This document shows, one piece after another, positions 1 through 9,522 of a DNA stretch of 64,000 nucleotides. Each line of letters begins with the position of its first letter. Position 1 is the stretch's first letter. Under the pieces are notes generated by a model. The model was not told where the DNA came from. It saw only the letters and a program-made list of their open reading frames with translations, and ran no database searches. The stretch covers positions 1 to 64,000 of the forward strand of contig NZ_QFFZ01000013.1 in assembly GCF_004369225.1 (NCBI RefSeq), read 5' to 3'. Made by a program: the position numbers and the translations under genes. The DNA comes from Pelotomaculum propionicicum. GTDB taxonomy: Bacteria > Bacillota > Desulfotomaculia > Desulfotomaculales > Pelotomaculaceae.

Positions 1-225
1 GAAATCGCAAGTTGAATGTAGAACATTCTGTAACAAAAACTTTATTTATATCTTCTCACTTAACCATCACAAAGTTCTGCGACTTCCATCTTCTCAGGCA
101 ATCAAAAATTTTGCGCCACTTAGTATAATTAACAGACTTTACTCTTATTGATCAGGTATTGCTCTCACTGATCATGTAGTTGTATTTGGCGCAAAACTTC
201 CGATTGCCTAGTCAGAACCGTCCCC
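1..225. repeat. 225-bp intergenic repeat, copy 1
   Basis: This stretch recurs without any indel at 32912-33136. The copies differ at only six positions, all within the first 80 bases, so the last 140 or so are identical. It carries a 23-bp imperfect inverted repeat (96-118 and 187-209, 20 of 23 paired) bounded by AGGCAATC and GATTGCCT, with two TGATCA palindromes inside. It ends in AACCGTCCCC, a motif also seen inverted near 6655. No coding frame is apparent. A non-autonomous MITE-like element or a structured RNA are both possible. Its left edge lies at the window boundary, so its true extent is unknown. Confidence 0.85.
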
Positions 226-241
226 GTAATGCCTCCGGGGG

Positions 242-1387
242 GTGCTGAAATTGGCTCTTGGCGTTTACGTTCATGTGCCTTTCTGTATTAGAAAGTGTCT
301 TTACTGCAGCTTTACTTCATATCCCGTAAACAGGGAGTTGACTGAAACGTACCTGACAGCCCTGGCGCGGGAAATTAACATGTACGGCAGTGCCCTGTCA
401 CACACGGAGAGGGCCGTTTCCAGCGTGTTTGTCGGGGGCGGCACGCCATCCTGCCTGCCTGTTGCCGGGCTGAAGGCAATCTTTGATCAATTGGGATCAT
501 CATTTTTGTTCCTTCCCGGCTGCGAAATTACCGTGGAAGTGAACCCCGGCACAGTTGACGATGTTTACCTGAACGGGCTGCTTGAGGCGGGGGTTAACCG
601 CCTCAGCATCGGGGTCCAGTCACTGCAGGACCATCTTTTGGACGAACTCGGGCGCATCCACAAAGCCGGGCAGGCGCTGGACGCGGTTAACCTGGCCAGA
701 AAGGCCGGTTTCCGGAACCTGAATTTGGATTTTATTTTCGGCATACCAGGCCAGACCGGCGCGGCATGGGCGGCAACGCTCGGCGGCGCGCTGGCCCTGG
801 CGCCCGAGCATGTTTCTGTCTACGGCCTGCAAATTGAGGAAAACACACCCCTGGCGCGGGCTGTGGCAAGCGGCCAAACAACTCCCTGCCCGGAAGAACT
901 GGAGCTCGGCATGTACCTGGCGGCTATCGACAGCCTGACCCAAAACGGCTACGAGCATTATGAGATTTCCAATTTCGCCCGGCCTGGCCGGCAGTGCGCC
1001 CATAACCTGGTTTACTGGCAAAACCGGCCCTACCTTGGACTGGGCCCGGCCGCCCACTCTTTCTTCAGGGGCGAGCGTTTCGCTAATGAAACTTCTGTGG
1101 CAAGGTATTCTCAGAAGCTTTGCAGGGAAGAATACCCGGTAGAAACCAGGGAGAAAATAACACCTGAAACAGAAATGGCGGAAACCATGTTTCTGGGCTT
1201 GAGGCTGCTCCAGGGGGTCGACTTGAATATGTTTTACCACCGCTTCGGCAGGCGTGCGGAAGTTGTTTACCGCAGGGAAATTGCCGGGCTGGTCAAAGAA
1301 GGGCTGGTTGAATTCGCCGGTGAGCGACTGCGCCTTACGGCAAGGGGTTTGCCTCTGGCTAACAGGGTTTTTGGAGAATTTGTCTGA
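242..1387 (+). CDS. hemW: HemW-like radical SAM heme chaperone
   Basis: This 381-residue protein belongs to the HemN/HemW radical SAM family. The N-terminal motif CIRKCLYC is the CxxxCxxC ligand set for the [4Fe-4S] cluster, and GGGTPS and ISNFARPG blocks follow. The family was long annotated as oxygen-independent coproporphyrinogen oxidase. The single-cluster type next to lepA/hrcA is now regarded as HemW, which inserts heme into respiratory proteins. It precedes hrcA as in B. subtilis (hemN-hrcA-grpE-dnaK). The start is uncertain: GTG at 242 or TTG at 251, the latter about 9 bases after a G-rich stretch. Confidence 0.88.
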   Translation: MLKLALGVYVHVPFCIRKCLYCSFTSYPVNRELTETYLTALAREINMYGSALSHTERAVSSVFVGGGTPSCLPVAGLKAIFDQLGSSFLFLPGCEITVEVNPGTVDDVYLNGLLEAGVNRLSIGVQSLQDHLLDELGRIHKAGQALDAVNLARKAGFRNLNLDFIFGIPGQTGAAWAATLGGALALAPEHVSVYGLQIEENTPLARAVASGQTTPCPEELELGMYLAAIDSLTQNGYEHYEISNFARPGRQCAHNLVYWQNRPYLGLGPAAHSFFRGERFANETSVARYSQKLCREEYPVETREKITPETEMAETMFLGLRLLQGVDLNMFYHRFGRRAEVVYRREIAGLVKEGLVEFAGERLRLTARGLPLANRVFGEFV

Positions 1388-1405
1388 AACCTTTTTCCTA
1401 TTCCC

Positions 1406-1434
1406 TTGACAAATAAATAGAGGTTTGCTATTTT
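1406..1434 (+). promoter_or_regulatory. Sigma-A promoter of the heat-shock operon
   Basis: TTGACA at 1406-1411 and TATTTT at 1429-1434 are separated by 17 bases. The pair lies directly upstream of the CIRCE operator and hrcA. The -35 box is a perfect consensus, and the layout is the classic arrangement for HrcA-repressed operons. Confidence 0.85.
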
Positions 1435-1448
1435 TTATTTAAGTGCTT

Positions 1449-1475
1449 TTAGCACTCAATGCCATCGAGTGCTAA
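1449..1475 (+). promoter_or_regulatory. CIRCE operator (HrcA binding site)
   Basis: The inverted repeat TTAGCACTC, nine spacer bases, GAGTGCTAA is an exact match to the CIRCE consensus. It lies between the promoter and the hrcA start, so HrcA should autoregulate the operon. The downstream chaperonin, grpE and dnaK are presumably under the same control. Confidence 0.97.
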
Positions 1476-1498
1476 CAACAGAAAGGGGGTTCCGGCAA

Positions 1499-2539
1499 AT
1501 GGAAGAACGCAAGCAAAAAGTACTGCTGGCTATTGTTCAAGATTTCATAGCTACCGCCGAACCCGTTGGCTCAAGGACTATCGCTAAAAAATACGGGCTG
1601 GGTGTAAGCCCGGCCACCATTCGCAACGAAATGGCCGATCTGGAAGAGCTCGGTTATATTGAACAGCCGCACACATCCGCGGGAAGGGTCCCCTCGGTGC
1701 GCGGCTACCGCTATTATGTGGATTATTTAATGCAAAAGAGAGAGCTCTCCAGGGATGAAGAAGAACTCATCCGCCGTGAGTTTGAAATAAAGGTTAGAGA
1801 TGTGGGCCAGGTGATTCAGAAAACCGGCCAGCTCCTCTCCCAGCTGACCTGTTACACCGCCATGGTGCTGACCCAGCAGATGGGGGGCAGCAGCTTCAAG
1901 CATGTCCAGCTCGTACCCATGAGCATTAACCAGACCATGGTTATTGTGGTCATGGACAACGGGGCGGTGCACCACAGGATGATTGAAACCCCTGAAAGCA
2001 TCAGACCCAGCGACCTGGAAACCCTATCCAAGGTGCTCAACGCCAAGCTGCAGGGCCTTACCATGGAAAACATCAAGCTGACTTTATTAAAAGAAATATA
2101 TTTCGAGCTGGGGAAACACAAGCAGGTCCTGGATTTGGCCATGGAAATGATCCAGGACAGCCTGGGGCTGAAAGACGAAGATAAGATTTACCTGGGCGGG
2201 GTGTTTAACATGATTAACCAGCCCGAGTTCCACAATGTGGAGAGAGTTAAAACCATGCTCAGTATTTTGGAGCAGGAAAAACTGCTTTGCGAGCTTTTAA
2301 CCGGGCAAAGCTGGGATAAAGGGGTTACCGTGCGCATCGGCGGTGAGATCACAGACTACGATATCAAAGATTACAGCGTGGTCGCAGCCCCGTATTCCAT
2401 CAGCGGGCGCAAGATTGGCTCGATCGGAGTGCTGGGCCCGACCAGGATGGATTACGCCAAAGTAATCAGCGTAGTTGATTTTATGACCAAGAATCTTTCC
2501 AAAACCCTGGAGCGAATGTTCCTGGGTAGGGGAAGATAG
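1499..2539 (+). CDS. hrcA: Heat-inducible transcription repressor HrcA
   Basis: HrcA binds CIRCE and represses chaperone genes; in other Firmicutes GroEL modulates its activity. The N-terminus has the HrcA winged helix ([19 protein letters not shown], then HTSAGRVPS), followed by the GAF-like dimerisation body. The ATG at 1499 is chosen because AAAGGGGG lies just upstream; a longer frame from 1469 would begin inside CIRCE. At 346 residues it has the usual family length. It is the first gene of the operon, and the group III chaperonin follows after 14 bases. Confidence 0.96.
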   Translation: MEERKQKVLLAIVQDFIATAEPVGSRTIAKKYGLGVSPATIRNEMADLEELGYIEQPHTSAGRVPSVRGYRYYVDYLMQKRELSRDEEELIRREFEIKVRDVGQVIQKTGQLLSQLTCYTAMVLTQQMGGSSFKHVQLVPMSINQTMVIVVMDNGAVHHRMIETPESIRPSDLETLSKVLNAKLQGLTMENIKLTLLKEIYFELGKHKQVLDLAMEMIQDSLGLKDEDKIYLGGVFNMINQPEFHNVERVKTMLSILEQEKLLCELLTGQSWDKGVTVRIGGEITDYDIKDYSVVAAPYSISGRKIGSIGVLGPTRMDYAKVISVVDFMTKNLSKTLERMFLGRGR

Positions 2540-2553
2540 GGAGGTACCTAAAT

Positions 2554-4116
2554 TTGAGTTTAAAGAAAGAAGCGGCTTCAGGTTCCGATGTTGACGAGCG
2601 GCTGGCGGCTTTAATCACCAATGCCAACGCTATCCGGGCTATTGCCAGCGCGGTTGAAGGCACTTTAGGGCCTAAAGGCCTGGACACCATGCTGGTTGAC
2701 AAATTTGGTGAGGTTGTTATTACCAATGACGGAGTTACCATTCTGACTATGATGGAGGCCAACCATCCCGCTGCCCGGATGCTTATTAATATTGCCAGGG
2801 CACAGCAGGAGGAGGTCGGTGACGGTACGACCACAGCCACGGTTATGGCCGGCGCTTTGGTCGGCTCCGGTGTTGAGCAGGTGACCAGGGGCGTGCCGGT
2901 GGCGCGTGTTATCGAAGGCCTCAGAGTCGGCCTTAAAAAAGCGCTGGATTTTATGGGCGCGGAAGCCCGCCCGGTAACAAGCCTGCAGGACCCGGTGGTC
3001 CGCCAGGTGGCCCTGGTAGCGGGCCGCAGCCATGAGGACATCGCCGACCTGGTGGTCCAGGCGGCGATAATGATAGGACAGGAAAAACTGAAAGACCCCT
3101 CGTTTAAGTTCTCAGAGGCGATTGTCGCTGAAGAAGGTGCTGAAAACGAGGTGTTTATGGGCGTAATCATCAACAAAGACAGGATTAACCGCCAGATGCC
3201 CAGGGAACTGAGCCAGCTGAGTGTTCTGGTAATTGACGACGCCCTGGAGCCGGAAGAGATAGACGACGAGGCCCTCAGCACCGAATCCGGGTTCGCGCGT
3301 TACCTCCAACTCCAGGAGGAATTCAAGCAGAATGTGCAAAAGATAGCCGGTCTGGGCGTGGGCCTGGTCCTGGTTGACCGGGGTGTAAATGACGCCGCTG
3401 AGGAAATCCTTACCGACGCGGGTGTGATGGTTGTACAGAGGGTGGCCAACAAGGAGCTGCGCAAGGCGGCTGAGCATACAGGCGCCAGGATGATCAAGCG
3501 CACTGGGCTGAAAAAAGCTCCTGATGAGCTGAAAAAGTTCCTGGGGCAGGCTGATAAAGCCTATAACGATGAAAAACTGGAGCAGGTCTGGGTGCTGGGC
3601 GGCGGCGGCAAGCCGATGGCCACGGTACTGGTCGGCGCCGCCACAGCCGAGGTGGTTGGCGAGCGGGAGCGCATAGCCAAGGACGCGGCGGCCTCGGTGC
3701 AGTCGGCGATCAAGGGCGGCGTTGTGCCCGGCGGTGGTTCCCTGGAACTGGCTGTTGCCCGTGAGGTGGAAAAGGTTAGGGAAGGAATCCGCGGGATGGC
3801 GGCTTACGGCGTGGACTGTGTTGTTGAGGCGCTCAAGCGCCCCATGTCCCAGATTGTCGCCAACGCCGGGTTCAATCCTCTGGAGAAACTCGGGGATGTC
3901 ATAGCCGCCCAGGCTGAAACAGGGAAAAACTCCCTGGCAGTCGACTGTGACAGCGGCCAGGTGGCGGATATGCTGGAAATGGGCATAGCCGACCCCGCTA
4001 TTGTGAAAACCTACGCTCTCAGAGCCGCCGGTGAAGTGGCCGAGGCGATTTTGAGGATAGATACCATCATCAAAAAGCGTGAAGAAAAGGACACGCGTAA
4101 AGAGATGCCATCTTAA
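2554..4116 (+). CDS. Archaeal-like (group III) chaperonin
   Basis: This 520-residue Hsp60 subunit is of thermosome/CCT type, not GroEL. Visible motifs are [26 protein letters not shown] and the phosphate-binding GDGTTT near the N-terminus, and [14 protein letters not shown] in the C-terminal equatorial part. No GroEL-type GGM tail is present. Bacterial members of this clade (described from Carboxydothermus and relatives as group III chaperonins) sit in hrcA-dnaK operons, as here, and work without a GroES-type lid. It starts at TTG 2554 after GGGAGG. Its operon position behind CIRCE predicts heat-shock control together with DnaK. Confidence 0.93.
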   Translation: MSLKKEAASGSDVDERLAALITNANAIRAIASAVEGTLGPKGLDTMLVDKFGEVVITNDGVTILTMMEANHPAARMLINIARAQQEEVGDGTTTATVMAGALVGSGVEQVTRGVPVARVIEGLRVGLKKALDFMGAEARPVTSLQDPVVRQVALVAGRSHEDIADLVVQAAIMIGQEKLKDPSFKFSEAIVAEEGAENEVFMGVIINKDRINRQMPRELSQLSVLVIDDALEPEEIDDEALSTESGFARYLQLQEEFKQNVQKIAGLGVGLVLVDRGVNDAAEEILTDAGVMVVQRVANKELRKAAEHTGARMIKRTGLKKAPDELKKFLGQADKAYNDEKLEQVWVLGGGGKPMATVLVGAATAEVVGERERIAKDAAASVQSAIKGGVVPGGGSLELAVAREVEKVREGIRGMAAYGVDCVVEALKRPMSQIVANAGFNPLEKLGDVIAAQAETGKNSLAVDCDSGQVADMLEMGIADPAIVKTYALRAAGEVAEAILRIDTIIKKREEKDTRKEMPS

Positions 4117-4152
4117 ATGATAACTTTAGAATTTTATTGGTGAGGTGATACA

Positions 4153-4743
4153 GTGGGTAAGCAGGAAGAAGAAAACAACGCGGTATTGGAAGAAACCGCG
4201 GGGGATGTTGAGCCGGCAGTAGAAGAGCCGGCCGGCGCCGAGGCTTCCGACGGTGAGGTCTTGGCGGAGCCGGATGACCCGTTGCTGCTGCGGCAGGCGC
4301 TGGCTGAGCAGACCACGCGCGCCGAGGAGTATTTTGACAGGCTGGCCAGGCTGCAGGCCGACTATGAGAATTTCAGACGGCGGACACGCCAGGAGAAGGA
4401 AGATTTTTATAAGTATGCTTCAGAGAAACTGATCAGCGCGCTGCTGCCGGTGCTCGACAACTTTGAACGGGCGCTGACGGCGGACCAAGGCAGCTCGGTA
4501 GAAAGCTATAAGTCAGGAGTGCAGATGATTTTCAGACAGCTGCAGGAAGCGCTGGCGGCGGAAGGTCTGGCGCCCGTCCCGGCAGTGGGCGAGCAGTTTG
4601 ACCCGCAAAAGCACGAGGCCGCGCTGCGGGACGAGTCGGGTGAACACCCCGACAATACGGTACTGGAAGAACTGAGACGGGGATACTACCTTAAGGATAA
4701 AGTAATCCGGCCGGCCATGGTCAAGGTAGCCAAGTCACTTTAA
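4153..4743 (+). CDS. grpE: Nucleotide exchange factor GrpE
   Basis: GrpE releases ADP from DnaK. The 196-residue protein has an acidic, low-complexity N-terminus (about residues 1-45), a coiled-coil region with RLARLQADYENFRRR, and a C-terminal beta domain containing the family signature near GYYLKDKVIRPAMVKVAK. The start is GTG 4153 after GAGGTGA. It lies directly upstream of dnaK, 32 bases away. Confidence 0.96.
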   Translation: MGKQEEENNAVLEETAGDVEPAVEEPAGAEASDGEVLAEPDDPLLLRQALAEQTTRAEEYFDRLARLQADYENFRRRTRQEKEDFYKYASEKLISALLPVLDNFERALTADQGSSVESYKSGVQMIFRQLQEALAAEGLAPVPAVGEQFDPQKHEAALRDESGEHPDNTVLEELRRGYYLKDKVIRPAMVKVAKSL

Positions 4744-4775
4744 TAAGGAAACAAAAAGACTGGAGGTAGAATAGA

Positions 4776-6614
4776 ATGTCTAAAGTAATTGGAATAGACC
4801 TTGGAACCACCAACTCCTGTGTTGCCGTGATGGAAGGCGGCGAGGCGGTTGTTATTCCCAACGCGGAAGGGGCCAGGACCACCCCCTCGGTAGTAGGGTT
4901 CTCTAAAACAGGTGAGAGGCTTGTAGGTCAGGTCGCGAAGCGGCAAGCGGTCAGCAACCCCGACCGCACGGTAAGCTCTATTAAAAGATATATGGGCACT
5001 GACCACAAGGTTACCATAGATGACAAGAATTATACTCCCCAGGAGATTTCAGCCATGATCCTCCAGAAGCTAAAAGCTGACGCGGAGGCTTACCTGGGCG
5101 GCAAGGTCGACAAAGCTGTAATCACGGTACCGGCCTATTTCAGCGACTCCCAGCGCCAGGCCACCAAAGACGCGGGTAAAATTGCCGGCCTGGAAGTGCT
5201 GCGCATTATCAACGAACCTACCGCGGCGGCCCTCGCCTACGGGCTGGATAAGGGAGAGGAGCAGACCATCCTGGTTTATGACCTGGGCGGCGGCACCTTT
5301 GACGTCTCGATCCTGGAACTGGGGGACGGCGTTTTTGAGGTTAAGTCCACCAGCGGCAATAACCGTCTGGGCGGCGACGACTTTGACCAGAGGATTATGG
5401 ATTACCTGGTCACAGAATTCAAGAAAGACTCGGGAATTGACCTGCGCAACGACAAAATGGCCATGCAGCGCCTGAAAGAAGCGGCGGAGAAAGCTAAAAT
5501 CGAGCTCTCCGGGGTAGCCACAAGCAATATCAACCTGCCCTTTATTTCCGCTGACGCGAGCGGCCCCAAACACCTGGACATTACGCTGTCCAGGGCCAAG
5601 TTTGAAGAAATGACGGCTGACTTGATTGAAAAAACCATGGGACCGACCCGCCAAGCCCTGTCGGACTCCGGGCTGGACCCCAAAAATATTGATAAAATCC
5701 TGCTGGTCGGGGGCGCCACCCGTATGCCGGCGGTTCAGGAAGCTATCCGCAAGATGCTGGGCAAGGAAGCGCATAAAGGGATCAACCCTGACGAGTGTGT
5801 AGCCATCGGCGCGGCGATCCAGGCCGGAGTGCTGGCAGGTGAGGTCAAGGACGTCTTGCTGCTTGACGTGACCCCGCTGTCCCTGGGAATTGAGACTCTG
5901 GGCGGTGTGTTCACCAGGCTGATCGAGCGCAATACCACCATTCCCACTTCAAAAAGCCAGATTTTCTCAACTGCCGCCGACGGGCAGACCACTGTGGAGA
6001 TCCACGTGCTGCAGGGTGAGCGTTCCATGGCTGGGGATAACAAGACCCTGGGCAGGTTTACTCTGACCGGCATCCCCCCCGCGCCGCGGGGAGTGCCGCA
6101 AATTGAGGTTAAATTTGATATCGACGTCAACGGCATCGTTAACGTCGCGGCCAAGGATATGGGAACGGGCAAGGAGCAGAGCATGACCATTACAGCTTCC
6201 ACCAACCTTAATGACAAGGAAATCGAAAAGATGGTCAAGGAAGCGGAACAGTACGCCGCTGAAGACAGCAAGCGCAAGGAAGAGGTTGAAACGCGCAATC
6301 AGGCCGACAGCATGGTTTACCAGGCTGAAAAGACGATCAAGGACTTCAAGGACAAAGCCGACCCGGCTGCTGTCGAAAAACTGAAAAAAGCCCTTGATGA
6401 GCTGAAGGAAGCCTTGAAAGGCCAAAGCATAGATGAAATTAAGGCTAAGTCAGAAGCTATGACAGGCCCCCTGTACGAACTGAGCGCGGCCATGTACCAG
6501 CAGACCCAGCAGCAGGCCGGCGCGGGCGAAGCAGGCCCCGGCGGTCCCAATACCGCCCGGGAGCCTAAAGAAAACGTCGTCGACGCCGATTTTGAAGTAA
6601 AAGAAGACAAGTAA
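4776..6614 (+). CDS. dnaK: Chaperone protein DnaK (Hsp70)
   Basis: DnaK is an ATP-dependent chaperone working with DnaJ and GrpE. The sequence shows the Hsp70 nucleotide-binding signatures [32 protein letters not shown] and [14 protein letters not shown], the substrate-binding beta domain, and a helical lid. The C-terminus carries a Gln/Gly-rich linker and ends [11 protein letters not shown], close to the EEVD-like end of bacterial DnaK. At 612 residues it is full length. A strong Shine-Dalgarno sequence (GGAGG) precedes ATG 4776. Confidence 0.98.
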   Translation: MSKVIGIDLGTTNSCVAVMEGGEAVVIPNAEGARTTPSVVGFSKTGERLVGQVAKRQAVSNPDRTVSSIKRYMGTDHKVTIDDKNYTPQEISAMILQKLKADAEAYLGGKVDKAVITVPAYFSDSQRQATKDAGKIAGLEVLRIINEPTAAALAYGLDKGEEQTILVYDLGGGTFDVSILELGDGVFEVKSTSGNNRLGGDDFDQRIMDYLVTEFKKDSGIDLRNDKMAMQRLKEAAEKAKIELSGVATSNINLPFISADASGPKHLDITLSRAKFEEMTADLIEKTMGPTRQALSDSGLDPKNIDKILLVGGATRMPAVQEAIRKMLGKEAHKGINPDECVAIGAAIQAGVLAGEVKDVLLLDVTPLSLGIETLGGVFTRLIERNTTIPTSKSQIFSTAADGQTTVEIHVLQGERSMAGDNKTLGRFTLTGIPPAPRGVPQIEVKFDIDVNGIVNVAAKDMGTGKEQSMTITASTNLNDKEIEKMVKEAEQYAAEDSKRKEEVETRNQADSMVYQAEKTIKDFKDKADPAAVEKLKKALDELKEALKGQSIDEIKAKSEAMTGPLYELSAAMYQQTQQQAGAGEAGPGGPNTAREPKENVVDADFEVKEDK

Positions 6615-6645
6615 GAAGTGAGAATTGGGACGTGGGACGTAAGAA

Positions 6646-6687
6646 GGTAGCAAACCGGGGACGGTTTTCAAAGTTGCTAGCCTTTTT
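6646..6687 (+). terminator. REP-like terminator hairpin after dnaK
   Basis: GGTAGCAA (6646) pairs with TTGCTAGCC (6674-6682, one bulge) around an inner AACC/GGTT stem containing the GGGGAC motif. A TTTTT run follows. It can serve as the dnaK terminator. The GGGGACGGTT core matches, inverted, the end of the 225-bp repeat. Confidence 0.6.
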
Positions 6688-6723
6688 AGACGTGAGAAGT
6701 GGGAAGTGAGACGTGAGAAAAAC

Positions 6724-6831
6724 TATGTCGTAAGCCATATGACGTACGGTGGTGTAGGTATGCATGTGATTTTATTGGGTTGCAGACCTGTTAGGAATGC
6801 AGAATATACCTACGGCCTACGGCTTACGACT
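6724..6831. repeat. Hairpin repeat with heptamer-like arms, copy 1
   Basis: The left arm is built of short degenerate units around GTCGTAAGCC; the right arm (6807-6830) is its approximate complement, CCTACGGCCTACGGCTTACG. The centre contains TTAGGAATGCAG. The same core and right arm recur at 8192-8318 between dnaJ and prmA. No ORF is supported here. GTGAGAAGTGGGAAGTGAG-type units (6690-6718) lie just upstream. Confidence 0.75.
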
Positions 6832-6855
6832 AAAAGGCCTGCTGCGAATTTATGT

Positions 6856-6885
6856 TTGTGCCTGATCAGGAAGATAGTATATAAT
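6856..6885 (+). promoter_or_regulatory. Candidate promoter for dnaJ
   Basis: TTGTGC (6856) and a perfect TATAAT (6880-6885) are spaced by 18 bases. The pair lies downstream of the dnaK terminator and the repeat element, and it would give dnaJ its own transcript. No CIRCE is seen here. Confidence 0.6.
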
Positions 6886-6944
6886 AGCGAATAGAGTGAA
6901 AAGATTACTGATGCCGCCTAACCGGCGCTCTTGGAGGTCCTTTT

Positions 6945-6978
6945 AAGGGGAATCATTATTCCCCTTTGCTTTGTTTTA
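6945..6978 (+). terminator. Terminator-like hairpin in the dnaJ leader
   Basis: AAGGGGAAT and ATTCCCCTT form a perfect 9-bp stem with a CATT loop, followed by a broken T-run (TGCTTTGTTTT). It lies after the putative promoter and about 20 bases before dnaJ. It may be a weak attenuator or an mRNA-stability structure. Confidence 0.5.
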
Positions 6979-6999
6979 GTTTTACAAGGTGGTGGGTAG

Positions 7000-8127
7000 A
7001 TGTCAAAACGCGACTATTATGAAGTGCTGGGTGTTGCTAAAGGCGCTTCTATGGATGAGATAAAAAAGGCATACAGGAAGCTGGCCCGTCAGTATCACCC
7101 CGATGCCAACCCGGATAACCCGAATGCCGAGGCCCGGTTTAAAGAACTGAGTGAAGCCTATATGGTCCTGAGCGACCCGGAAAAAAGGTCAAACTATGAT
7201 CGCTACGGCCACGCGGGGGTTGACGGGCAAGGTTTTGGCGGTTTCAATGGTTTTGGCGACTTTGGCGGCCTGGGGGATATTTTTGATATGTTTTTCGGGG
7301 GCGGCGGCCGTCGCCGCAGCGGCCCCGAAAAAGGCGCCGATATCAGGTCGGATCTGGAGATCACCTTAAAAGAAGCTGCTTTTGGCCTGGAGCGGGAAAT
7401 TAAAGTTCCGCGCACTGAATCCTGCAGCACCTGCGGGGGCAGCGGGGCAGCCGCCGGCACCAGACCCAGCACTTGTTCCGCCTGCAACGGGACCGGCCAG
7501 GTACAGTTCGCCCAGAATACACCTTTTGGCCGGGTAGTACAGTCACACACCTGTGACCGCTGCCGCGGCACAGGCAAAATTATTGAAAAACCCTGTCCGA
7601 CCTGCCGCGGCACGGGGCAGACCAGACGGACACGCAGTATCAGTGTCAAGGTTCCCGCGGGAGTTGACAACGGTTCCCGCCTGCGGGTAAGCGGAGAGGG
7701 TGAAGCCGGACTGAGAGGAGGCCCGCGCGGCGACCTCTATGTGTATATCCATGTCAAGCCGGACCGGGTTTTCAAGCGGGACGGCGATGATTTAATCTGT
7801 GAAATGCCGATTTCATTTGTCCAGGCGGCCCTGGGCGATGAATTGGAAATACCGACCCTGGAAGGGACAGCCAAACTGAAAATACCTGAGGGCACCCAAT
7901 CCGGCACTGTGTTCAGGATGAGAGGAAAAGGCGTTCCCAATGTGAGCGGCTACAGCCGGGGAGACCAGCACGTGGTGGTCAGGGTAGTTACACCTACCAA
8001 ATTGAGCGATAAGCAAAAAACCCTGCTCAAAGAGTTTTCCAACCTGGGCGGCGAACATACGAAAAATATAAATCCTGGCGCCGATAAGAGCTTTTTTGAA
8101 AAAATGAAGGACGCCTTCATGGGCTAA
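7000..8127 (+). CDS. dnaJ: Chaperone protein DnaJ
   Basis: DnaJ stimulates DnaK ATPase and delivers substrates. The 375-residue protein has a J-domain (residues 1-70) with the essential HPD motif in QYHPDANPD, a Gly/Phe-rich linker, and four CxxCxGxG zinc-binding repeats ([32 protein letters not shown]). Two C-terminal beta domains follow, making it a type I DnaJ of normal length. The start is ATG 7000 after AAGGTGG. Confidence 0.98.
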   Translation: MSKRDYYEVLGVAKGASMDEIKKAYRKLARQYHPDANPDNPNAEARFKELSEAYMVLSDPEKRSNYDRYGHAGVDGQGFGGFNGFGDFGGLGDIFDMFFGGGGRRRSGPEKGADIRSDLEITLKEAAFGLEREIKVPRTESCSTCGGSGAAAGTRPSTCSACNGTGQVQFAQNTPFGRVVQSHTCDRCRGTGKIIEKPCPTCRGTGQTRRTRSISVKVPAGVDNGSRLRVSGEGEAGLRGGPRGDLYVYIHVKPDRVFKRDGDDLICEMPISFVQAALGDELEIPTLEGTAKLKIPEGTQSGTVFRMRGKGVPNVSGYSRGDQHVVVRVVTPTKLSDKQKTLLKEFSNLGGEHTKNINPGADKSFFEKMKDAFMG

Positions 8128-8191
8128 GAACTTGGAAGTGGGATTTGAGAAGTGGGACGTGGGCCCTGAAAGAAGGCGTAAGCACGGGAGA

Positions 8192-8318
8192 ATGTCGTAG
8201 GCCGTAAGCTTTAGGCCGTAAGTCGTAGGTCGTAGGGCGTAGGTTTGAATGTAATTCTCCTGGGTCTTATTAGGAATGCAGGATATGCCTACGGCCTACG
8301 ACCTATAGCCTACGACTT
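8192..8318. repeat. Hairpin repeat with heptamer-like arms, copy 2
   Basis: The left arm consists of reiterated GTCGTAG/GCCGTAAG units and the right arm of complementary CCTACGGCCTACG units. The centre shares ATTAGGAATGCAG and the following ATAT with the copy at 6724-6831. It fills the dnaJ-prmA gap together with GAAGTGGG-type units at 8130-8162. The arms diverge freely between copies, while the core and pairing are kept. Confidence 0.75.
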
Positions 8319-8347
8319 ATCCATCGTTTGAATCAGAGGAGACATTT

Positions 8348-9277
8348 TTGGTGAAATGGCTTGAGATCAGTGTGCGGACTCCTGTCGAGGGAGTGGAGCG
8401 GGTTTCAGAAATACTACTGGAGATAGGAACTGGCGGGGTTGCAATTGAAGATCCCGCCGTTATTCTTGAATATGCCGCGCGGACCCAGCCTGAGGAATGG
8501 GGTGTTCCTGAACCGGCGGCGGATGGTCTGCCCCTGGTCAAAGGCTACCTGCCGTTGGAAGAAGGGCTGGTCCGCAGGGTTGCGGAATTGGTCGAGTCAC
8601 TGGACCTCCTGGCCTTAAGCCCGGCGCCTGAAGTGAGCACCCGCGAGGTCATGGATGAAGACTGGTCTAACTCCTGGAAAGCGTACTACAAGCCCGTCCA
8701 AGTAGGCAGGCGCCTGGTAGTAAAGCCTTCCTGGGAGGAATATCACGCGCGCGGGTGGGAACTGGTCATAGAAATTGATCCCGGCATGGCCTTTGGCTGC
8801 GGCACGCACGCCACAACATCTCTTTGCCTGGGCCTGCTTGAAAAATACATCAGGCCGGGCATGACCGTTTATGATATTGGTACCGGGTCAGGTATCCTGG
8901 CGGTGGCGGCGGCTTTGCTCGGGGCAGGACAGGTGACCGCGGTTGATATTGACCCCGTGGCCTGCCGTACTGCTGGTGAAAACATAGAGAGAAACGGAGT
9001 TGCAGACCGGGTCGGGGTAGTGCAGGGCGACCTGATGAACCTGTTAGGCGCGGGGGCTGATTTGATTGTGGCCAACATTATCGCCAGTGTCATTACCGGC
9101 CTGGCCCCGCAGGCGGCGGGAGCGCTGGCGCCCGGCGGGATATTTGTAGCCTCCGGCATTATTCGTGAGAGGGCGGAGGAGGTCGTCGCCGCGTTCACCG
9201 GCGCCGGCCTGACGGTTGAGGAACAACTGGCTGAAGGCCCCTGGGTGGCGCTGGCAGGTAAAAAACAGGAGCTGTGA
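8348..9277 (+). CDS. prmA: Ribosomal protein L11 methyltransferase PrmA
   Basis: PrmA trimethylates ribosomal protein L11 using SAM. It has the family N-terminal substrate-binding domain, then EDWSNSWKAYYKP and GMAFGCGTHATTSLCL, and SAM-binding motif I (YDIGTGSGILAVAAALLGA). NIIA near residue 235 is the motif IV position. At 309 residues it is the expected size. The start is TTG 8348 or GTG 8351; AGAGGAG lies 7-10 bases upstream. It heads the prmA-tautomerase-rsmE-mtaB cluster. Confidence 0.95.
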   Translation: MVKWLEISVRTPVEGVERVSEILLEIGTGGVAIEDPAVILEYAARTQPEEWGVPEPAADGLPLVKGYLPLEEGLVRRVAELVESLDLLALSPAPEVSTREVMDEDWSNSWKAYYKPVQVGRRLVVKPSWEEYHARGWELVIEIDPGMAFGCGTHATTSLCLGLLEKYIRPGMTVYDIGTGSGILAVAAALLGAGQVTAVDIDPVACRTAGENIERNGVADRVGVVQGDLMNLLGAGADLIVANIIASVITGLAPQAAGALAPGGIFVASGIIRERAEEVVAAFTGAGLTVEEQLAEGPWVALAGKKQEL

Positions 9278-9318
9278 GATCACTTTCGATATATTAGTAT
9301 TATGGAAGGATGGTGCAG

Positions 9319-9522
9319 ATGCCTTACGTTAACATTAAAATAACCAGGGAAGGGGCCACCGCTGAACAAAAAGCCGAGCTGATCCGGGGGGTTACCAGCC
9401 TGCTGGCGGATGTGCTGGGTAAAAACCCGCAGACCACTGTTGTTGTGATTGAGGAAGTTGAAACTGACAACTGGGGCATAGGCGGGGAAACCGTTACTGC
9501 CCGCAGGCGCGCTGAAAGATGA
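9319..9522 (+). CDS. 4-oxalocrotonate tautomerase-family protein
   Basis: The ATG at 9319 is preferred over 9310 because it places proline directly after Met (MPYVNIKITREG). Pro-1 is the catalytic base of this superfamily once Met is removed. The 67-residue length, the RGVTSLLADVLGKNP helix and the WGIGGE segment fit small DmpI/YwhB-type tautomerases. The substrate is unknown. The stop overlaps the rsmE start (ATGA), which suggests translational coupling. Confidence 0.85.
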   Translation: MPYVNIKITREGATAEQKAELIRGVTSLLADVLGKNPQTTVVVIEEVETDNWGIGGETVTARRRAER

